From Mycolicibacterium gilvum (GTDB lineage: Bacteria > Actinomycetota > Actinomycetes > Mycobacteriales > Mycobacteriaceae), in the NCBI RefSeq assembly GCF_900454025.1, contig NZ_UGQM01000001.1, positions 2,976,001-3,040,000 on the forward strand: DNA of 64,000 bases, written 5' to 3'. Each line of letters begins with the position of its first letter. Position 1 is the stretch's first letter. Shown piece after piece: positions 25,565-36,855 of this stretch. Below the pieces are notes generated by a model, which did no database searches, was not told the origin of the DNA, and saw only the letters and a list, made by a program, of their open reading frames with translations. Both the position numbers and the translations under genes were made by a program.

Positions 25565-27814
25565 ATGAGCGCCGAGCAGCCGTCCATCATCTACACGCTG
25601 ACCGACGAGGCGCCGCTGCTTGCGACCTATGCGTTCCTTCCGGTGGTCCGGACCTTCGCCTCGGCGGCCGGCATCGACGTCAAGTCCACCGACATCTCCG
25701 TCGCCGCCCGCATCCTCGCCGAGTTCAGCGACCGGCTCACCGATGAGCAGAAGGTGACCGACAACTTGGCCGAGCTCGGCGAGCTGACCCAGCTCCCGGA
25801 AACCAACATCATCAAGCTGCCCAACATCAGCGCCTCGGTGCCCCAGTTGCTCGCCGCCATCAAGGAACTCAAGGCCAAGGGCTATGACCTGCCGGACTGG
25901 GTCGGCGAACCGAAGAACGACGAGGAACGCGAGATCAAGGAGCGCTACTCCAAGGTCCTCGGCAGCGCGGTGAACCCCGTTCTGCGCCAGGGCAACTCGG
26001 ACCGCCGGGCACCCAAGGCGGTCAAGGAGTACGCCCGCAAGCACCCGCACAGCATGGGGGAGTGGTCGCAGGCCTCGCGCACCCACGTCGCGACGATGAA
26101 GACCGGCGACTTCTACCACGGCGAGAAGTCGATGACCGTCGACAAGGACCGCAAGGTCAAGATGGTGCTGACGACAGAACGTCCAGATGGGTCGAGCGAG
26201 ACCCAGGTGCTCAAGCCCGAGGTGTCCCTCGACGAGGGTGACGTCATCGACAGCATGTTCATGAGCAAGAAGGCGCTCGTGGAGTTCTACGAAGAGCAGA
26301 TCGAGGACGCCTACAAGACCGGCGTGATGTTCTCGCTGCACGTCAAGGCGACCATGATGAAGGTCAGCCACCCGATCGTGTTCGGCCACGCGGTCAAGGT
26401 CTTCTACAAAGACGCCTTCGAGAAGCACGGCAAGCTCTTCAAAGAGCTCGGCGTCAACGTCAACAACGGCATGTCCGACCTCTACGACAAGATCGAGTCG
26501 CTGCCCGCCTCGCAGCGCGAGGAGATCATCGAGGACATTCACCGCTGCCACGAGCACCGTCCCGAGCTGGCGATGGTCGATTCCGCGCGCGGCATCACCA
26601 ACTTCCACTCACCGTCCGACGTGATCGTCGATGCGTCGATGCCGGCGATGATCCGGCTCGGCGGCAAGATGTACGGCGCCGACGGGCGCACCAAGGACAC
26701 CAAGGCCGTCAACCCGGAGTCCACGTTCTCCCGCATCTACCAGGAGATCATCAATTTCTGTAAGACCCACGGCCAGTTCGATCCGACCACGATGGGCACC
26801 GTGCCCAACGTCGGCCTGATGGCGATGAAGGCCGAGGAGTACGGCAGCCACGACAAGACCTTCGAGATCACCGAGGACGGCGTCGCCGACATCGTCGACA
26901 TCGAGACCGGCGAGGTGCTGCTGAGCCAGAACGTCGAAGAGGGCGACATCTGGCGGATGCCGATCGTCAAGGACGCCGCGATCCGGGACTGGGTCAAGCT
27001 CGCCGTCAACCGGGCCCGGCAGTCCGGGATGACCACGGTGTTCTGGCTCGACGACGAGCGCCCGCACGAGAACGAGCTGCGCAAGAAGGTCAAGACCTAC
27101 CTCAAGGAAGAGGACACCGACGGCCTGGAGATCACGATCCTGCCGCAGGTGTGGGCCATGCGGTACACGCTGGAACGGGTGATCCGCGGCCAGGACACCA
27201 TCGCGGTGACCGGCAACATCCTGCGCGACTACCTGACCGACCTGTTCCCCATCCTCGAGCTCGGCACCAGCGCGAAGATGCTCTCGATCGTCCCCCTGAT
27301 GGCCGGCGGCGGCATGTACGAGACCGGCGCCGGCGGCTCGGCCCCCAAGCACGTCAGCCAGCTGCTGGAGGAGAACCACCTGCGCTGGGATTCACTGGGT
27401 GAATTCCTGGCGCTCGGCGCGTCCTTCGAGGACATGGGCGCCAAGGCCGGCAACAAGAAGGCCGAGCTGCTGGGCAAGACGCTCGATTCGGCCATCGGCA
27501 AGCTGCTCGACAACAACAAGAGCCCGTCGCGCAAGGCGGGCGAACTCGACAACCGCGGCAGCCAGTTCTATCTCGCGATGTACTGGGCGCAGGAACTCGC
27601 CGAGCAGACCGACGACAAAGAGCTGGCCGAGCACTTCGCACCGCTGGCCAAGACCCTCGCCGAGAACGAAGAGACGATCGTCGAAGAGTTCAACAAGGTG
27701 CAGGGCGAGTCCGTCGACATCGGGGGTTACTACTACCCGGATCCGGAGAAGACGACCGCTGTCATGCGGCCGAGCAGCACCTTCAACGAGGCGCTGGAGT
27801 CGGCGCGGAGTTAG
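25565..27814 (+). CDS. icd2: NADP-dependent isocitrate dehydrogenase, monomeric type
   Basis: 749 residues, the length of the monomeric IDH family (IDH-II), unrelated in length to the ~410-residue dimeric form. ATG 25565 follows gggagacc. Landmarks are SNRRAPKAV-type region ([15 protein letters not shown]), HPHSMG, and [20 protein letters not shown], plus [15 protein letters not shown] near the C-terminus. It converts isocitrate to 2-oxoglutarate and CO2 in the TCA cycle with NADP+. It is monocistronic; the preceding 241-bp gap to the divergent lipoprotein gene contains a possible -10 TACGCT at 25500-25505. Confidence 0.95.
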   Translation: MSAEQPSIIYTLTDEAPLLATYAFLPVVRTFASAAGIDVKSTDISVAARILAEFSDRLTDEQKVTDNLAELGELTQLPETNIIKLPNISASVPQLLAAIKELKAKGYDLPDWVGEPKNDEEREIKERYSKVLGSAVNPVLRQGNSDRRAPKAVKEYARKHPHSMGEWSQASRTHVATMKTGDFYHGEKSMTVDKDRKVKMVLTTERPDGSSETQVLKPEVSLDEGDVIDSMFMSKKALVEFYEEQIEDAYKTGVMFSLHVKATMMKVSHPIVFGHAVKVFYKDAFEKHGKLFKELGVNVNNGMSDLYDKIESLPASQREEIIEDIHRCHEHRPELAMVDSARGITNFHSPSDVIVDASMPAMIRLGGKMYGADGRTKDTKAVNPESTFSRIYQEIINFCKTHGQFDPTTMGTVPNVGLMAMKAEEYGSHDKTFEITEDGVADIVDIETGEVLLSQNVEEGDIWRMPIVKDAAIRDWVKLAVNRARQSGMTTVFWLDDERPHENELRKKVKTYLKEEDTDGLEITILPQVWAMRYTLERVIRGQDTIAVTGNILRDYLTDLFPILELGTSAKMLSIVPLMAGGGMYETGAGGSAPKHVSQLLEENHLRWDSLGEFLALGASFEDMGAKAGNKKAELLGKTLDSAIGKLLDNNKSPSRKAGELDNRGSQFYLAMYWAQELAEQTDDKELAEHFAPLAKTLAENEETIVEEFNKVQGESVDIGGYYYPDPEKTTAVMRPSSTFNEALESARS

Positions 27815-27961
27815 AGTTCGGGGCACGGGGTTTCGTGGCTTTCGCCGCGGAATCAATTCGGAATTCGCATTCCGGCCAGAAATCGGTCGTGATTTCCGCG
27901 TAACATTCCGCGCGGACACGCCGATTACAAGCCATCAACCGGCCGTCGTCTGGGAGTGACT

Positions 27962-29080
27962 ATGCGCGTGGTATTGGGATTGTCAGTGACCGCCGGCAGT
28001 GCTGTGTGGGTTCTCGTCGACACCTACGACGGCAGCATCATCGCCGACGAGGTGGTGGCGCTGGACTCCACGCACGAGATCGCTCGGGCGGCGGCGCGCA
28101 GCGTGCAGGACTACGCCACGCAGAGCAGTCGCGACATCGACGGCGTCCGGCTGGTCTGGGATGACGAAGCCCGGCACGAGGGCATCCGGCTGCGGACCAA
28201 GCTGCGGCTCTTCGGCTTCGAGGTGATCGAGACCGTCAGCGAGGAGGCCGCCCGCGAGGGGCGCAACCGCACCGCGCGCCATATCGCGCCGCACATGGTG
28301 CTGGCCTACGGCGCCGCGCGCGCCGATCTCGACGACGCCTCCGACAAGGGGGTGCTGCGCCGGCTGACCGAGAAGGTCCCCGCCCGCGACCTCGCGGACC
28401 GCGGCGCCGGGGCGCCGGCGCTCACCGACCGCTTCGCCTCGGCCCGCATCGCGGGCAGCGAAGCCGCGATGCGCGCCTCGGACCGGTGGCGTGACATCTC
28501 CTCACGCGTGCCGGGCGGCACCGTGGCCCGCGTGGCGGCCGGATTCTTCGCCGTCGCGGTGACCGGGGTCGTCGGATACGCCCTGCTCGGCTCGTCGACC
28601 TCGCACGAGGTGCCCCAGCCCGCCGTCGCCGAGGCCGTGGTGCCCCCGCCGCCGGTCGCGGTGCAGCCCGCACCGGTGATGATGCCCCCGGCGGCCGTCG
28701 TCGCCGATGCGCCGGCACCGGCCGCGGTTCCCGAGGTCGCCTCCGTGCCGGAGTACCTCCCGGAGCCCGAGTACACCGCGGTTCCCGAAACGGCCACCGA
28801 GGTCACCACCGACGTCGCGACCGAGGTCGCGACCGCGACCGCGGCCGAGGCCACCGACGTGCCCGCCACGACCGCGACGCCCGATCTCATCGGCACCGCA
28901 CAGACCGTCGGCACCGGGACCGCAGAAGTGCCGGCCGCCACCGGCGAACCCCACCTGACCGGTCTCGGCCCGGCCGCAGGGCCGGCACCGCTGGCGCAGG
29001 CGACGCCGTCGGCCGTCGGCACTCCCGCCCCGCCGGCGCCGGCCGGTCCGGTCGGCGCACTCCTCGGCGCACTGCCCTGA
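27962..29080 (+). CDS. DUF7159-type mycobacterial membrane protein (copy 1)
   Basis: 372 residues from ATG 27962 with gggag six bases upstream. Three parts: an N-terminal domain of ~125 residues (VVLGLSVTAGSAVWVLVD, GVRLVWDDEARHEG, LRTKLRLFGFEVIETVSE, LAYGAA); an Arg/Ala-rich stretch and a single membrane helix (AAGFFAVAVTGVVGYALLG near 195); and a Pro/Ala/Val/Thr-rich tail ending GALLGALP. The N-terminal pattern looks like a small RNase H/actin-type fold with a short hairpin after the first strand, but this is my inference. The protein is likely anchored with N-in, C-out topology. A paralogue lies at 45595. Function unknown. Downstream, 51 bp away, is an acyltransferase. Confidence 0.75.
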   Translation: MRVVLGLSVTAGSAVWVLVDTYDGSIIADEVVALDSTHEIARAAARSVQDYATQSSRDIDGVRLVWDDEARHEGIRLRTKLRLFGFEVIETVSEEAAREGRNRTARHIAPHMVLAYGAARADLDDASDKGVLRRLTEKVPARDLADRGAGAPALTDRFASARIAGSEAAMRASDRWRDISSRVPGGTVARVAAGFFAVAVTGVVGYALLGSSTSHEVPQPAVAEAVVPPPPVAVQPAPVMMPPAAVVADAPAPAAVPEVASVPEYLPEPEYTAVPETATEVTTDVATEVATATAAEATDVPATTATPDLIGTAQTVGTGTAEVPAATGEPHLTGLGPAAGPAPLAQATPSAVGTPAPPAPAGPVGALLGALP

Positions 29081-29131
29081 TCCGGTAGTACTACTCATGC
29101 CCCGGCGGGGACGGCGCGCCATGCTGGGCTG

Positions 29132-30460
29132 ATGACCCAGTCCACGCGGGACCGCGCCGTCGACGTCATCCGCCCTGCAGCCCTCCTCGTCGTGATGTTC
29201 GGGCACTGCGCCCTGCTGCTGGCCACCATCGACTCCGGCGGTGTCCGCATCGCCAACCTGATCGGCGAGGTGCCGGCGGTCGCACCGGCGACCTGGGTGG
29301 TCCAGGTCATGCCGTTGTTCTTCCTTGCCGGAGGGGCCGCCGGGGTTCACAGCTATCGCCCCGGGACGCCCTGGGGCGCTTGGCTTTTCCGCCGCGCGCA
29401 GCGCCTCTGCCGACCCGTGTTCTGGTACCTGGCGGTGTGGGCGGCCGTTCTGGCGGCGGCACGGGTGGTCCTCGGCGCCGATTCCGCGGTCAGGCTCGGC
29501 GGCGAGAGCGTCGCACTGCTGTGGTTCCTCGGCGTCTACCTGGTCGCGCTCGCGTTCGTCCCCGCCCTGGTGCGGTTACGTTCCGGGTGCGCCGTGGCCG
29601 TGGTGCTCGCGGCGCTGGTCGTCGTCGCGGCGTCGACCGACGCACTGCGGTTCGCCACCGGTGACGCGGCGGCCGGGCTGACCAACTTCGTGATCGTGTG
29701 GCTCATCCCGGTCGTCATCGGGGTCGGCTACGCGCAGCGGCTCATCGGTCGGCGCGCCGCGGCCGTGGGTGCGGCGGCGGCCTTCACCGCCGCGTGGGCA
29801 CTCGTCGTGTTCGGCCCCTACGAGGTTTCCCTGGTCGTCACCGGCGCCGAGCGGATCTCGAACGTCTCCCCGCCCACCCTGCTGCTGGCGATGCACTGCG
29901 TGTGGATGTCGTGTGTGTTCGTCGTCGCGGCCGCCGCGATCGGGAGGTGGGCCCGGCGTCCCCGGGTCTGGCGGGTGGTGGCGGCGGGCAACGCCGGTGC
30001 GATGACGCTGTACCTCTGGCACATCGTCGCCATCGCGATCGCCGCGTTCGGTCTGCACGCGGTGGGTCTGCAGGCCTACGACGTGGCGGCGCCCGACCTC
30101 TGGGCGCAGCTGCTGGTGCGTGCTCTGGTGTTCGCCGTCGTGATGCTGGTCCTGTTCCGGCTGCTCTCACCGCTGGAGCGCCGTCCGCTGCCGTGGTGGG
30201 ACGAGGCCGTGACCGAGAGCGGGCCACGCGCGATCGGCGCCGGGGCCCTCGTCTGCGCCGCTGGGGTGGCCCTGGTGCTCACGGCGAAGTTCGGGCTGGG
30301 GGAGTCCGCGGGGTGGGCGGCATGCGCCGGGTTCGTCGCAGCCGTCGTCGCGGCACGGATCTGCGCCCGGGTGGCGCCCCGCGACCTCGGACCCGACGTT
30401 CGCTCCCCGTCTGAAAGTCCAGAAAACGAAAATCTCGAACACATCGCCCCAAATTCTTGA
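29132..30460 (+). CDS. Integral membrane acyltransferase (acyltransferase 3 family)
   Basis: 442 residues with about ten or eleven hydrophobic helices. RDRAVDVIRPAALLVVMFGH near the N-terminus carries the conserved Arg and His of acyltransferase-3 proteins, and LFFLAGGAAG follows. Such proteins O-acetylate or O-acylate sugars and lipids in the cell envelope. The last ~70 residues are more hydrophilic and extend past the membrane region. The end of this gene overlaps the furA -35 element (TTGATC), so furA transcription initiates inside its stop-codon region. Acceptor unknown. Confidence 0.82.
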   Translation: MTQSTRDRAVDVIRPAALLVVMFGHCALLLATIDSGGVRIANLIGEVPAVAPATWVVQVMPLFFLAGGAAGVHSYRPGTPWGAWLFRRAQRLCRPVFWYLAVWAAVLAAARVVLGADSAVRLGGESVALLWFLGVYLVALAFVPALVRLRSGCAVAVVLAALVVVAASTDALRFATGDAAAGLTNFVIVWLIPVVIGVGYAQRLIGRRAAAVGAAAAFTAAWALVVFGPYEVSLVVTGAERISNVSPPTLLLAMHCVWMSCVFVVAAAAIGRWARRPRVWRVVAAGNAGAMTLYLWHIVAIAIAAFGLHAVGLQAYDVAAPDLWAQLLVRALVFAVVMLVLFRLLSPLERRPLPWWDEAVTESGPRAIGAGALVCAAGVALVLTAKFGLGESAGWAACAGFVAAVVAARICARVAPRDLGPDVRSPSESPENENLEHIAPNS

Positions 30461-30492
30461 TCCTGTCCAGAAAACAGGCCAGTATCGGAGTG
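30457..30492 (+). promoter_or_regulatory. furA promoter and probable FurA operator
   Basis: TTGATC (30457-30462) and CAGTAT (30480-30485) are separated by 17 bases and followed by seven bases and ATG 30493, so the message is probably leaderless. The dyad cctgt-N7-acagg (30462-30478) lies in the spacer. Its core gtccagaaaac also occurs at 30417-30427, 48 bases upstream of the copy at 30465-30475. The layout resembles the published mycobacterial furA operator, which also contains CCAGAAAA. Confidence 0.7.
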
Positions 30493-30930
30493 ATGACCGA
30501 CGAACGCGACTTCTCCGACGTGCTCCGGTCGGCGGCATTGCGCGTCACCCGCCCCCGGATAGCCGTGTTGAGCGCGGTGGGCCAGCACCCCCACGCCGAC
30601 ACGGAGGTGATCATCCGCGCCGCTCGCCAAGAGCTGCCCGACATCTCCCGACAGACCGTCTACGACGCCTTAAATGCTCTGACCGCAACAGGTTTGGTCC
30701 GGCGTATCCAGCCGGCCGGTTCACTGGCCCGGTATGAGAGCCGCGTCGGGGACAACCACCACCACATCGTGTGCCGATCCTGCGGGGTGATCGCCGACGT
30801 CGACTGCGCGGTCGGAGACACACCCTGCCTGACGGCATCCGACGACCTCGGCTTCGAAGTCGATGAGGCCGAGGTCATCTACTGGGGCCTGTGCCCCGAA
30901 TGCTCCACCACCGATGCACCAGCCCACTGA
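30493..30930 (+). CDS. furA: Ferric uptake-type repressor FurA
   Basis: 145 residues from ATG 30493. The winged-helix N-terminus contains ALRVTRPRIAVLSAVGQHPH and SRQTVYDALNALTATGLVRR; the metal site is GDNHHHIVCRSCGVIADVDC, and YWGLCPEC closes the protein. This matches mycobacterial FurA closely. FurA represses its own gene and katG and is released under oxidative stress. It is followed 33 bp later by katG in the same orientation, the conserved furA-katG unit. The polypurine gaaaggga at 30951-30958 just upstream of katG corresponds to the stabilising/ribosome-binding region described for processed katG mRNA. Confidence 0.96.
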   Translation: MTDERDFSDVLRSAALRVTRPRIAVLSAVGQHPHADTEVIIRAARQELPDISRQTVYDALNALTATGLVRRIQPAGSLARYESRVGDNHHHIVCRSCGVIADVDCAVGDTPCLTASDDLGFEVDEAEVIYWGLCPECSTTDAPAH

Positions 30931-33210
<2,280 letters not shown>

Positions 33211-33220
33211 TGCCGGCGCT

Positions 33221-33979
33221 TCAGAACTGATTCTCCGGAGCGAGTAACGCCCACACCGTCTTTCCGGTCGTCGTCGGGGTGCATCCCCAGGCATGGCTCA
33301 GTGCCGTGACGATGGCGAGACCGGAGACGGTGTGGGCGCCGGTCCCCGGATCCTCCCGGCGTGCCGGGGGGATCCGGTTCTCGTCGCTGACCGCGACAGC
33401 GACGAAATCGCCCGCCGTCTCGACGATCAACGTCGGACGGCTCTCGGTGTGTTCGAGGACGTTCTCGACGAGCACCGTCGCCACGGTGCTCGCGGCCAGC
33501 GTCATGTCGGGGCGTCCCCACTCGGAGAGCCGCCGCGCCAGAACCTCTCGCATCACCTGCAGGCAGTCCGCGCCGGCGTCGAGTTCGACGTCGGCGCGTC
33601 GGCGCGTCCACGTCGGCGCCGCAACGCAGCGCGCGGCCGAGGTGTGGTCGGGGTGCAACCGCACGTGACGGGTGACCCCGTTGCGGGTGATCGCCGCGCG
33701 CCGGGCCGGCTCGTCGCACACCAGCAGGATCGGTACGTGCGGCCATCTGCGCACATGCCAGTGGGCGCTGGTGATCGCCTTCCACGCGCTCTCCGAAGGC
33801 GCCTCGAGCCCGCTGACGTCGACGATGACCGCATCCGGCTCCTCCAGGGCCGCCTTGATGATGCTGTCGCGCACCTCGTGGTACGTCGAACCGTCCAATG
33901 TCCCGGTGATCGTCAGCGCGGTGCCGCCACCGGGCCCCGGCGTCGCCGAGACCTGCACCGTACTGCTGCGCTCCACCAT
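33221..33979 (-). CDS. STAS domain fused to an anti-sigma-type ATPase domain
   Basis: 252 residues from ATG 33979; a TTG at 34054 would add 25 residues of basic sequence. The N-terminal ~100 residues form a STAS domain (LTITGTLDGSTYHEVRD; AVIVDVSGLEAPSESAW), and the rest an HATPase_c domain: N-box VLVENVLEHTES, then degenerate G1 (SDENRIPP) and G2 (SGLAIVTALSHAWG), ending GKTVWALL. In classical partner switches the anti-anti-sigma STAS and the anti-sigma kinase are separate proteins; here both lie in one chain. The phospho-acceptor region reads APSESA instead of DSSG. It probably tunes a stress response. Substrate sigma factor unknown. Confidence 0.75.
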   Translation of the reverse strand: MVERSSTVQVSATPGPGGGTALTITGTLDGSTYHEVRDSIIKAALEEPDAVIVDVSGLEAPSESAWKAITSAHWHVRRWPHVPILLVCDEPARRAAITRNGVTRHVRLHPDHTSAARCVAAPTWTRRRADVELDAGADCLQVMREVLARRLSEWGRPDMTLAASTVATVLVENVLEHTESRPTLIVETAGDFVAVAVSDENRIPPARREDPGTGAHTVSGLAIVTALSHAWGCTPTTTGKTVWALLAPENQF

Positions 33980-34133
33980 CGGCTGCGCAGGTACCCGCGC
34001 GTGCCGGGCGTCAACCGCGCGGGACCGATCCGTGCCGCGAACCACCTGAGACAACGGGCGAACAGTCGCGTATGCAGCGGTTTCGCCGACGTTCGATGCG
34101 GGCTCATCTGATCAGGACGACCGAGAGGACCGT

Positions 34134-35363
34134 ATGAGGCTTGCAATGGTGGGTGACCTGTCCGGCGTCGGCGCGACCGACCGCGGGGGAGGTGGACGGT
34201 ACGGAATAGCCGACCTGGCCCAGGCTCTCGCCCGTCGTGGCCACGAGGTGCGCGTCCACACCGCGCTCCCGCACCCGGCCGGCGTGCAGCCGACCGGGGT
34301 CGCCGTCGACCACGTCCCGGTGGCCACCGTGGCCGTCGAGACCTCCGCCGAGTTGATGCCGGCCATCGGCGAGATCTCCCGGCACCTGGTCGACGTCTGG
34401 CGTCGGGACACGCCCGACGTCGTGCACTGCCACGGCTGGGTCTACGGGATGGCGGCCCAGCTCGCCGCGAAGAAGACGCCCGTGCCGATCGTGCAGACGT
34501 TTCACGAGTTGTCGACCCCCGGGCGGCGGGAGTCGGCGGGAGGACAAGCCGCGACGGCGGCCAAGCTCGAGGCGTTGTTGGCGCGCAATGCGACAGCCCT
34601 GACCGCCGGATGTCACGACGACGTACAAACCCTGATCCGACTCGGATGCCCGCGCGCGAAGGTGTCGGTTCTCTCCGCCGGCGTGGAGGTCGACGACGCC
34701 GTCGAGATCGAGTCCCGGGGCGGCGACGTGCCGCCGCGCATCGTTGCCGTGGCCCGCGACTTCGGCGCCGAACAGGGCCTCGCGGACGTCGTCGCCGCGC
34801 TGCCGTCGCTGGGCGCCGCAGACCTGACACTGGTCGCAACGGACCCGACCGGGCCCGACGCCGGGCACCTCGGGGATGTCGCGCGCCGACTCCGGGTCGC
34901 CGACCGGGTCCGGATGATGCGCGGCGACGAATGCCCGGAGCTGGCGGCGCTGCTGCCGAGCGCCGACGTCGTCGTGCTGCCCGCCCGCTACGAACCGAGC
35001 TCTGAATTCGTCCTGCAGGCGATGGCCTGCGGTGCCCCGGTCGTCGCGTTCGCCGCCGGCGGGGCACGCGACGCCGTCATCGAGGACGTGACCGGACTGC
35101 TGGTCCAGCCGGGCGACGTCAACGCCCTCGGCCGTGCGGTGCGGACGGCGCTGAGCCAGCCGGTACTGCGGCAGGGCATGGGTCTGGCCGGCCGGTCCCG
35201 CGCACGGTCACGCTACAGCTGGGACCGCATCGCCACCGACGCCGAGGTCGCCTACCTGGCGGCGGCCGCACGGCACAGCGGTCAGGCGCCCGCCGGTGAC
35301 CGGGGTCCCGGCACCCGCGGTTCGTTGGGGCCGCAGAGTTGCTCGCCGGTCACCCGGAAGTAG
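34134..35363 (+). CDS. Family 4-type glycosyltransferase
   Basis: 409 residues; ATG 34134 has gagagga upstream. GT-B fold: N-terminal Gly-rich loop GVGATDRGGGGRYGIADLAQ for the acceptor/phosphate, HCHGWVYG, and a donor domain with PRIVAVARDF, then VVVLPARYEPSSEFVLQAMA and CGAPVVAFAAGGARDAV. The family EX7E motif reads Glu-x7-Gln (EPSSEFVLQ), so one of the two conserved acids is replaced. Likely transfers a nucleotide-sugar residue onto a lipid, polysaccharide or small molecule; acceptor unknown. Its last 82 bases overlap the convergent PhoU-like gene. Confidence 0.83.
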   Translation: MRLAMVGDLSGVGATDRGGGGRYGIADLAQALARRGHEVRVHTALPHPAGVQPTGVAVDHVPVATVAVETSAELMPAIGEISRHLVDVWRRDTPDVVHCHGWVYGMAAQLAAKKTPVPIVQTFHELSTPGRRESAGGQAATAAKLEALLARNATALTAGCHDDVQTLIRLGCPRAKVSVLSAGVEVDDAVEIESRGGDVPPRIVAVARDFGAEQGLADVVAALPSLGAADLTLVATDPTGPDAGHLGDVARRLRVADRVRMMRGDECPELAALLPSADVVVLPARYEPSSEFVLQAMACGAPVVAFAAGGARDAVIEDVTGLLVQPGDVNALGRAVRTALSQPVLRQGMGLAGRSRARSRYSWDRIATDAEVAYLAAAARHSGQAPAGDRGPGTRGSLGPQSCSPVTRK

Positions 35364-35974
35364 ACGCGCCGGGCGATCTCCACCCCGTGGTCGGCGAACC
35401 GCTCGTAGAACCGACCCACCAGCACCAGATCCGCCGCGACCAACGGGCCGTGCTGCCAGTGCGGACCGATCAGCTGGGCGAACAACTCCCGGTGCAGGTC
35501 GTTCATCCGCTCGTCGCCGTCACAGACCTGCTGTGCCAACCCGGGGTCGCCGCTGTCCACGGTGCGCCTCACCAGGTCGCCGAGTTCGGTGGCGACCTGG
35601 GCCATGTCGGCGAACAGCGGGTAGACCTCGTCCGGAATCGCCCGCTCGGGCATTCTCTGCCGTGCGGTGCGCGCGATGTGCGCGGCCAGCCCGCCCATCC
35701 GATCCGCGTCGGCGGCGATGTAGAGCGCGGTCACGACGGTCCGCAGGTCGCGCGCGACCGGCGCCTGCAGGGCCAGCAGGCCGTAGGTGCGGTCCTGGAC
35801 CGCGTTGCCGAGACGGGTCAGACGTTTGAGGTCGAACGTCACCCGGTCGGCGCTCTCCCGGTCCGCCTCCAACAGCGCGGTCGACGCTGTACGGACGAGT
35901 TCCGCCGCCCGCCCACACATGTCGGCGAGGTCGACGGACAGGGCGTCCAGGGACTGGTGGAATTCATTGCGCAT
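35282..35974 (-). CDS. PhoU-like phosphate signalling protein
   Basis: 230 residues. Two three-helix PhoU domains: the N-terminal one with DALSVDLADMCGRAAELVRT and KRLTRLGNAVQDRTYGLL, the second with RRTVDSGDPGLAQQVC, ERMNDLHRELF, then RFYERFADHGVEIARRVYF, where the E/DxxxD metal-cluster motifs lie. PhoU proteins repress the SenX3-RegX3 or PhoR system when phosphate is adequate. No pst genes are in this window. Start ATG 35974 has gagagaac upstream. The C-terminal 27 codons overlap the glycosyltransferase gene on the other strand. The 161-bp gap to the next minus-strand gene shows no further gene. Confidence 0.88.
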   Translation of the reverse strand: MRNEFHQSLDALSVDLADMCGRAAELVRTASTALLEADRESADRVTFDLKRLTRLGNAVQDRTYGLLALQAPVARDLRTVVTALYIAADADRMGGLAAHIARTARQRMPERAIPDEVYPLFADMAQVATELGDLVRRTVDSGDPGLAQQVCDGDERMNDLHRELFAQLIGPHWQHGPLVAADLVLVGRFYERFADHGVEIARRVYFRVTGEQLCGPNEPRVPGPRSPAGA

Positions 35975-36135
35975 GTTCTCTCATACTGTCGGGTTCCGAG
36001 GCCGTACCCATTCACCCGGCGCTCAAACGCACACGGCGTCGACGCCGATCCGGCGCACCCGTGCCCCCGGATTGCCCGTCGAAAGGTGTCCCACGACAGC
36101 GGTTTTCGAGCGAACGCGCAGGCGGCGCCCCGGCG

Positions 36136-36774
36136 CTACCCGTCGAGGTGCGCGGTCAGCAGGATGTGATCCACCCTCGCCCGGGACTCCGGGGACAGCG
36201 GGGCCGCCGACAGTTCGGCCACCAGCCGGTCGGCGATGTGGCGGAGCTTCGCGTTCGTCTCCTGGGACCGCCACTTCAGCACGTCGAAGGCCCGGTCGGC
36301 GCTCACCCCGTAGGCCATCCGGATCATCCCGACCGCCTGCTGGATCGTCGCCCGGTTCTCGTCGATGTTCGTCACATGCCTGCTCACCGACCTCTGCACG
36401 TCGGCGTGGAAGCCGTCGGTGATGTCCACGTAGAACCCCGTGGTGCCCACGACCTCGCCGGCGTCGTCGGTCAGGGTGTCACCCACGACGATCACGACTC
36501 GGGTCTTGCCGTGCGTGTCGATGATCCGGTGGCGCCCGGAGAACACCGCGCCCTCGCGGCGCGCCCGGTCGATGAGCTGCGCGACCGTCGCCTTGTCGTC
36601 GGGATGCTTGTGGGAGAGCACGAGCTCGGTGGTCGGCTCGACCGTTCCGGGCGCATACCCGTGCATCGCGGCGACGGCATCCGACCACACCCAGCGGTCG
36701 TCTGAGCGCAGATAGCTGAAACTTCCCACGCTTATCGCGCCGTCAGGGCCGACGGCGTCCCTGTCGCTGTCCAC
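36136..36774 (-). CDS. PAS and ANTAR domain protein (RNA-binding antiterminator type)
   Basis: 212 residues from GTG 36774. The PAS domain covers about residues 18-120 (RWVWSDAVAAMHGYAPGTVE; HKHPDDKATV; VVGTTGFYVDIT). The ANTAR domain follows at ~135-200: NRATIQQAVGMIRMAYGVSA with AFDVLKWRSQETNAKLR and IADRLV, the three-helix RNA-binding fold. ANTAR proteins bind paired hairpins in leaders and prevent termination; the PAS part would supply a redox, light or ligand signal. Mycobacterial members regulate lipid and redox genes. It is the first of three unlinked minus-strand genes ending in the catalase region. Confidence 0.87.
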   Translation of the reverse strand: MDSDRDAVGPDGAISVGSFSYLRSDDRWVWSDAVAAMHGYAPGTVEPTTELVLSHKHPDDKATVAQLIDRARREGAVFSGRHRIIDTHGKTRVVIVVGDTLTDDAGEVVGTTGFYVDITDGFHADVQRSVSRHVTNIDENRATIQQAVGMIRMAYGVSADRAFDVLKWRSQETNAKLRHIADRLVAELSAAPLSPESRARVDHILLTAHLDG

Positions 36775-36855
36775 GATCGAATAATGGATCGCCCGGCCGC
36801 GCCGGGCAAACCCCGTTTCGCGCAGTGGCCGGGCGATCCCGAATACGAAAGCCCG

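Noticed and set aside
28740..28960. Repeats of Val-Ala-Thr codons looking like tandem DNA repeats
   Set aside because: They are codon-level low complexity in the tail of the DUF7159 protein, not a repeat array or CRISPR.
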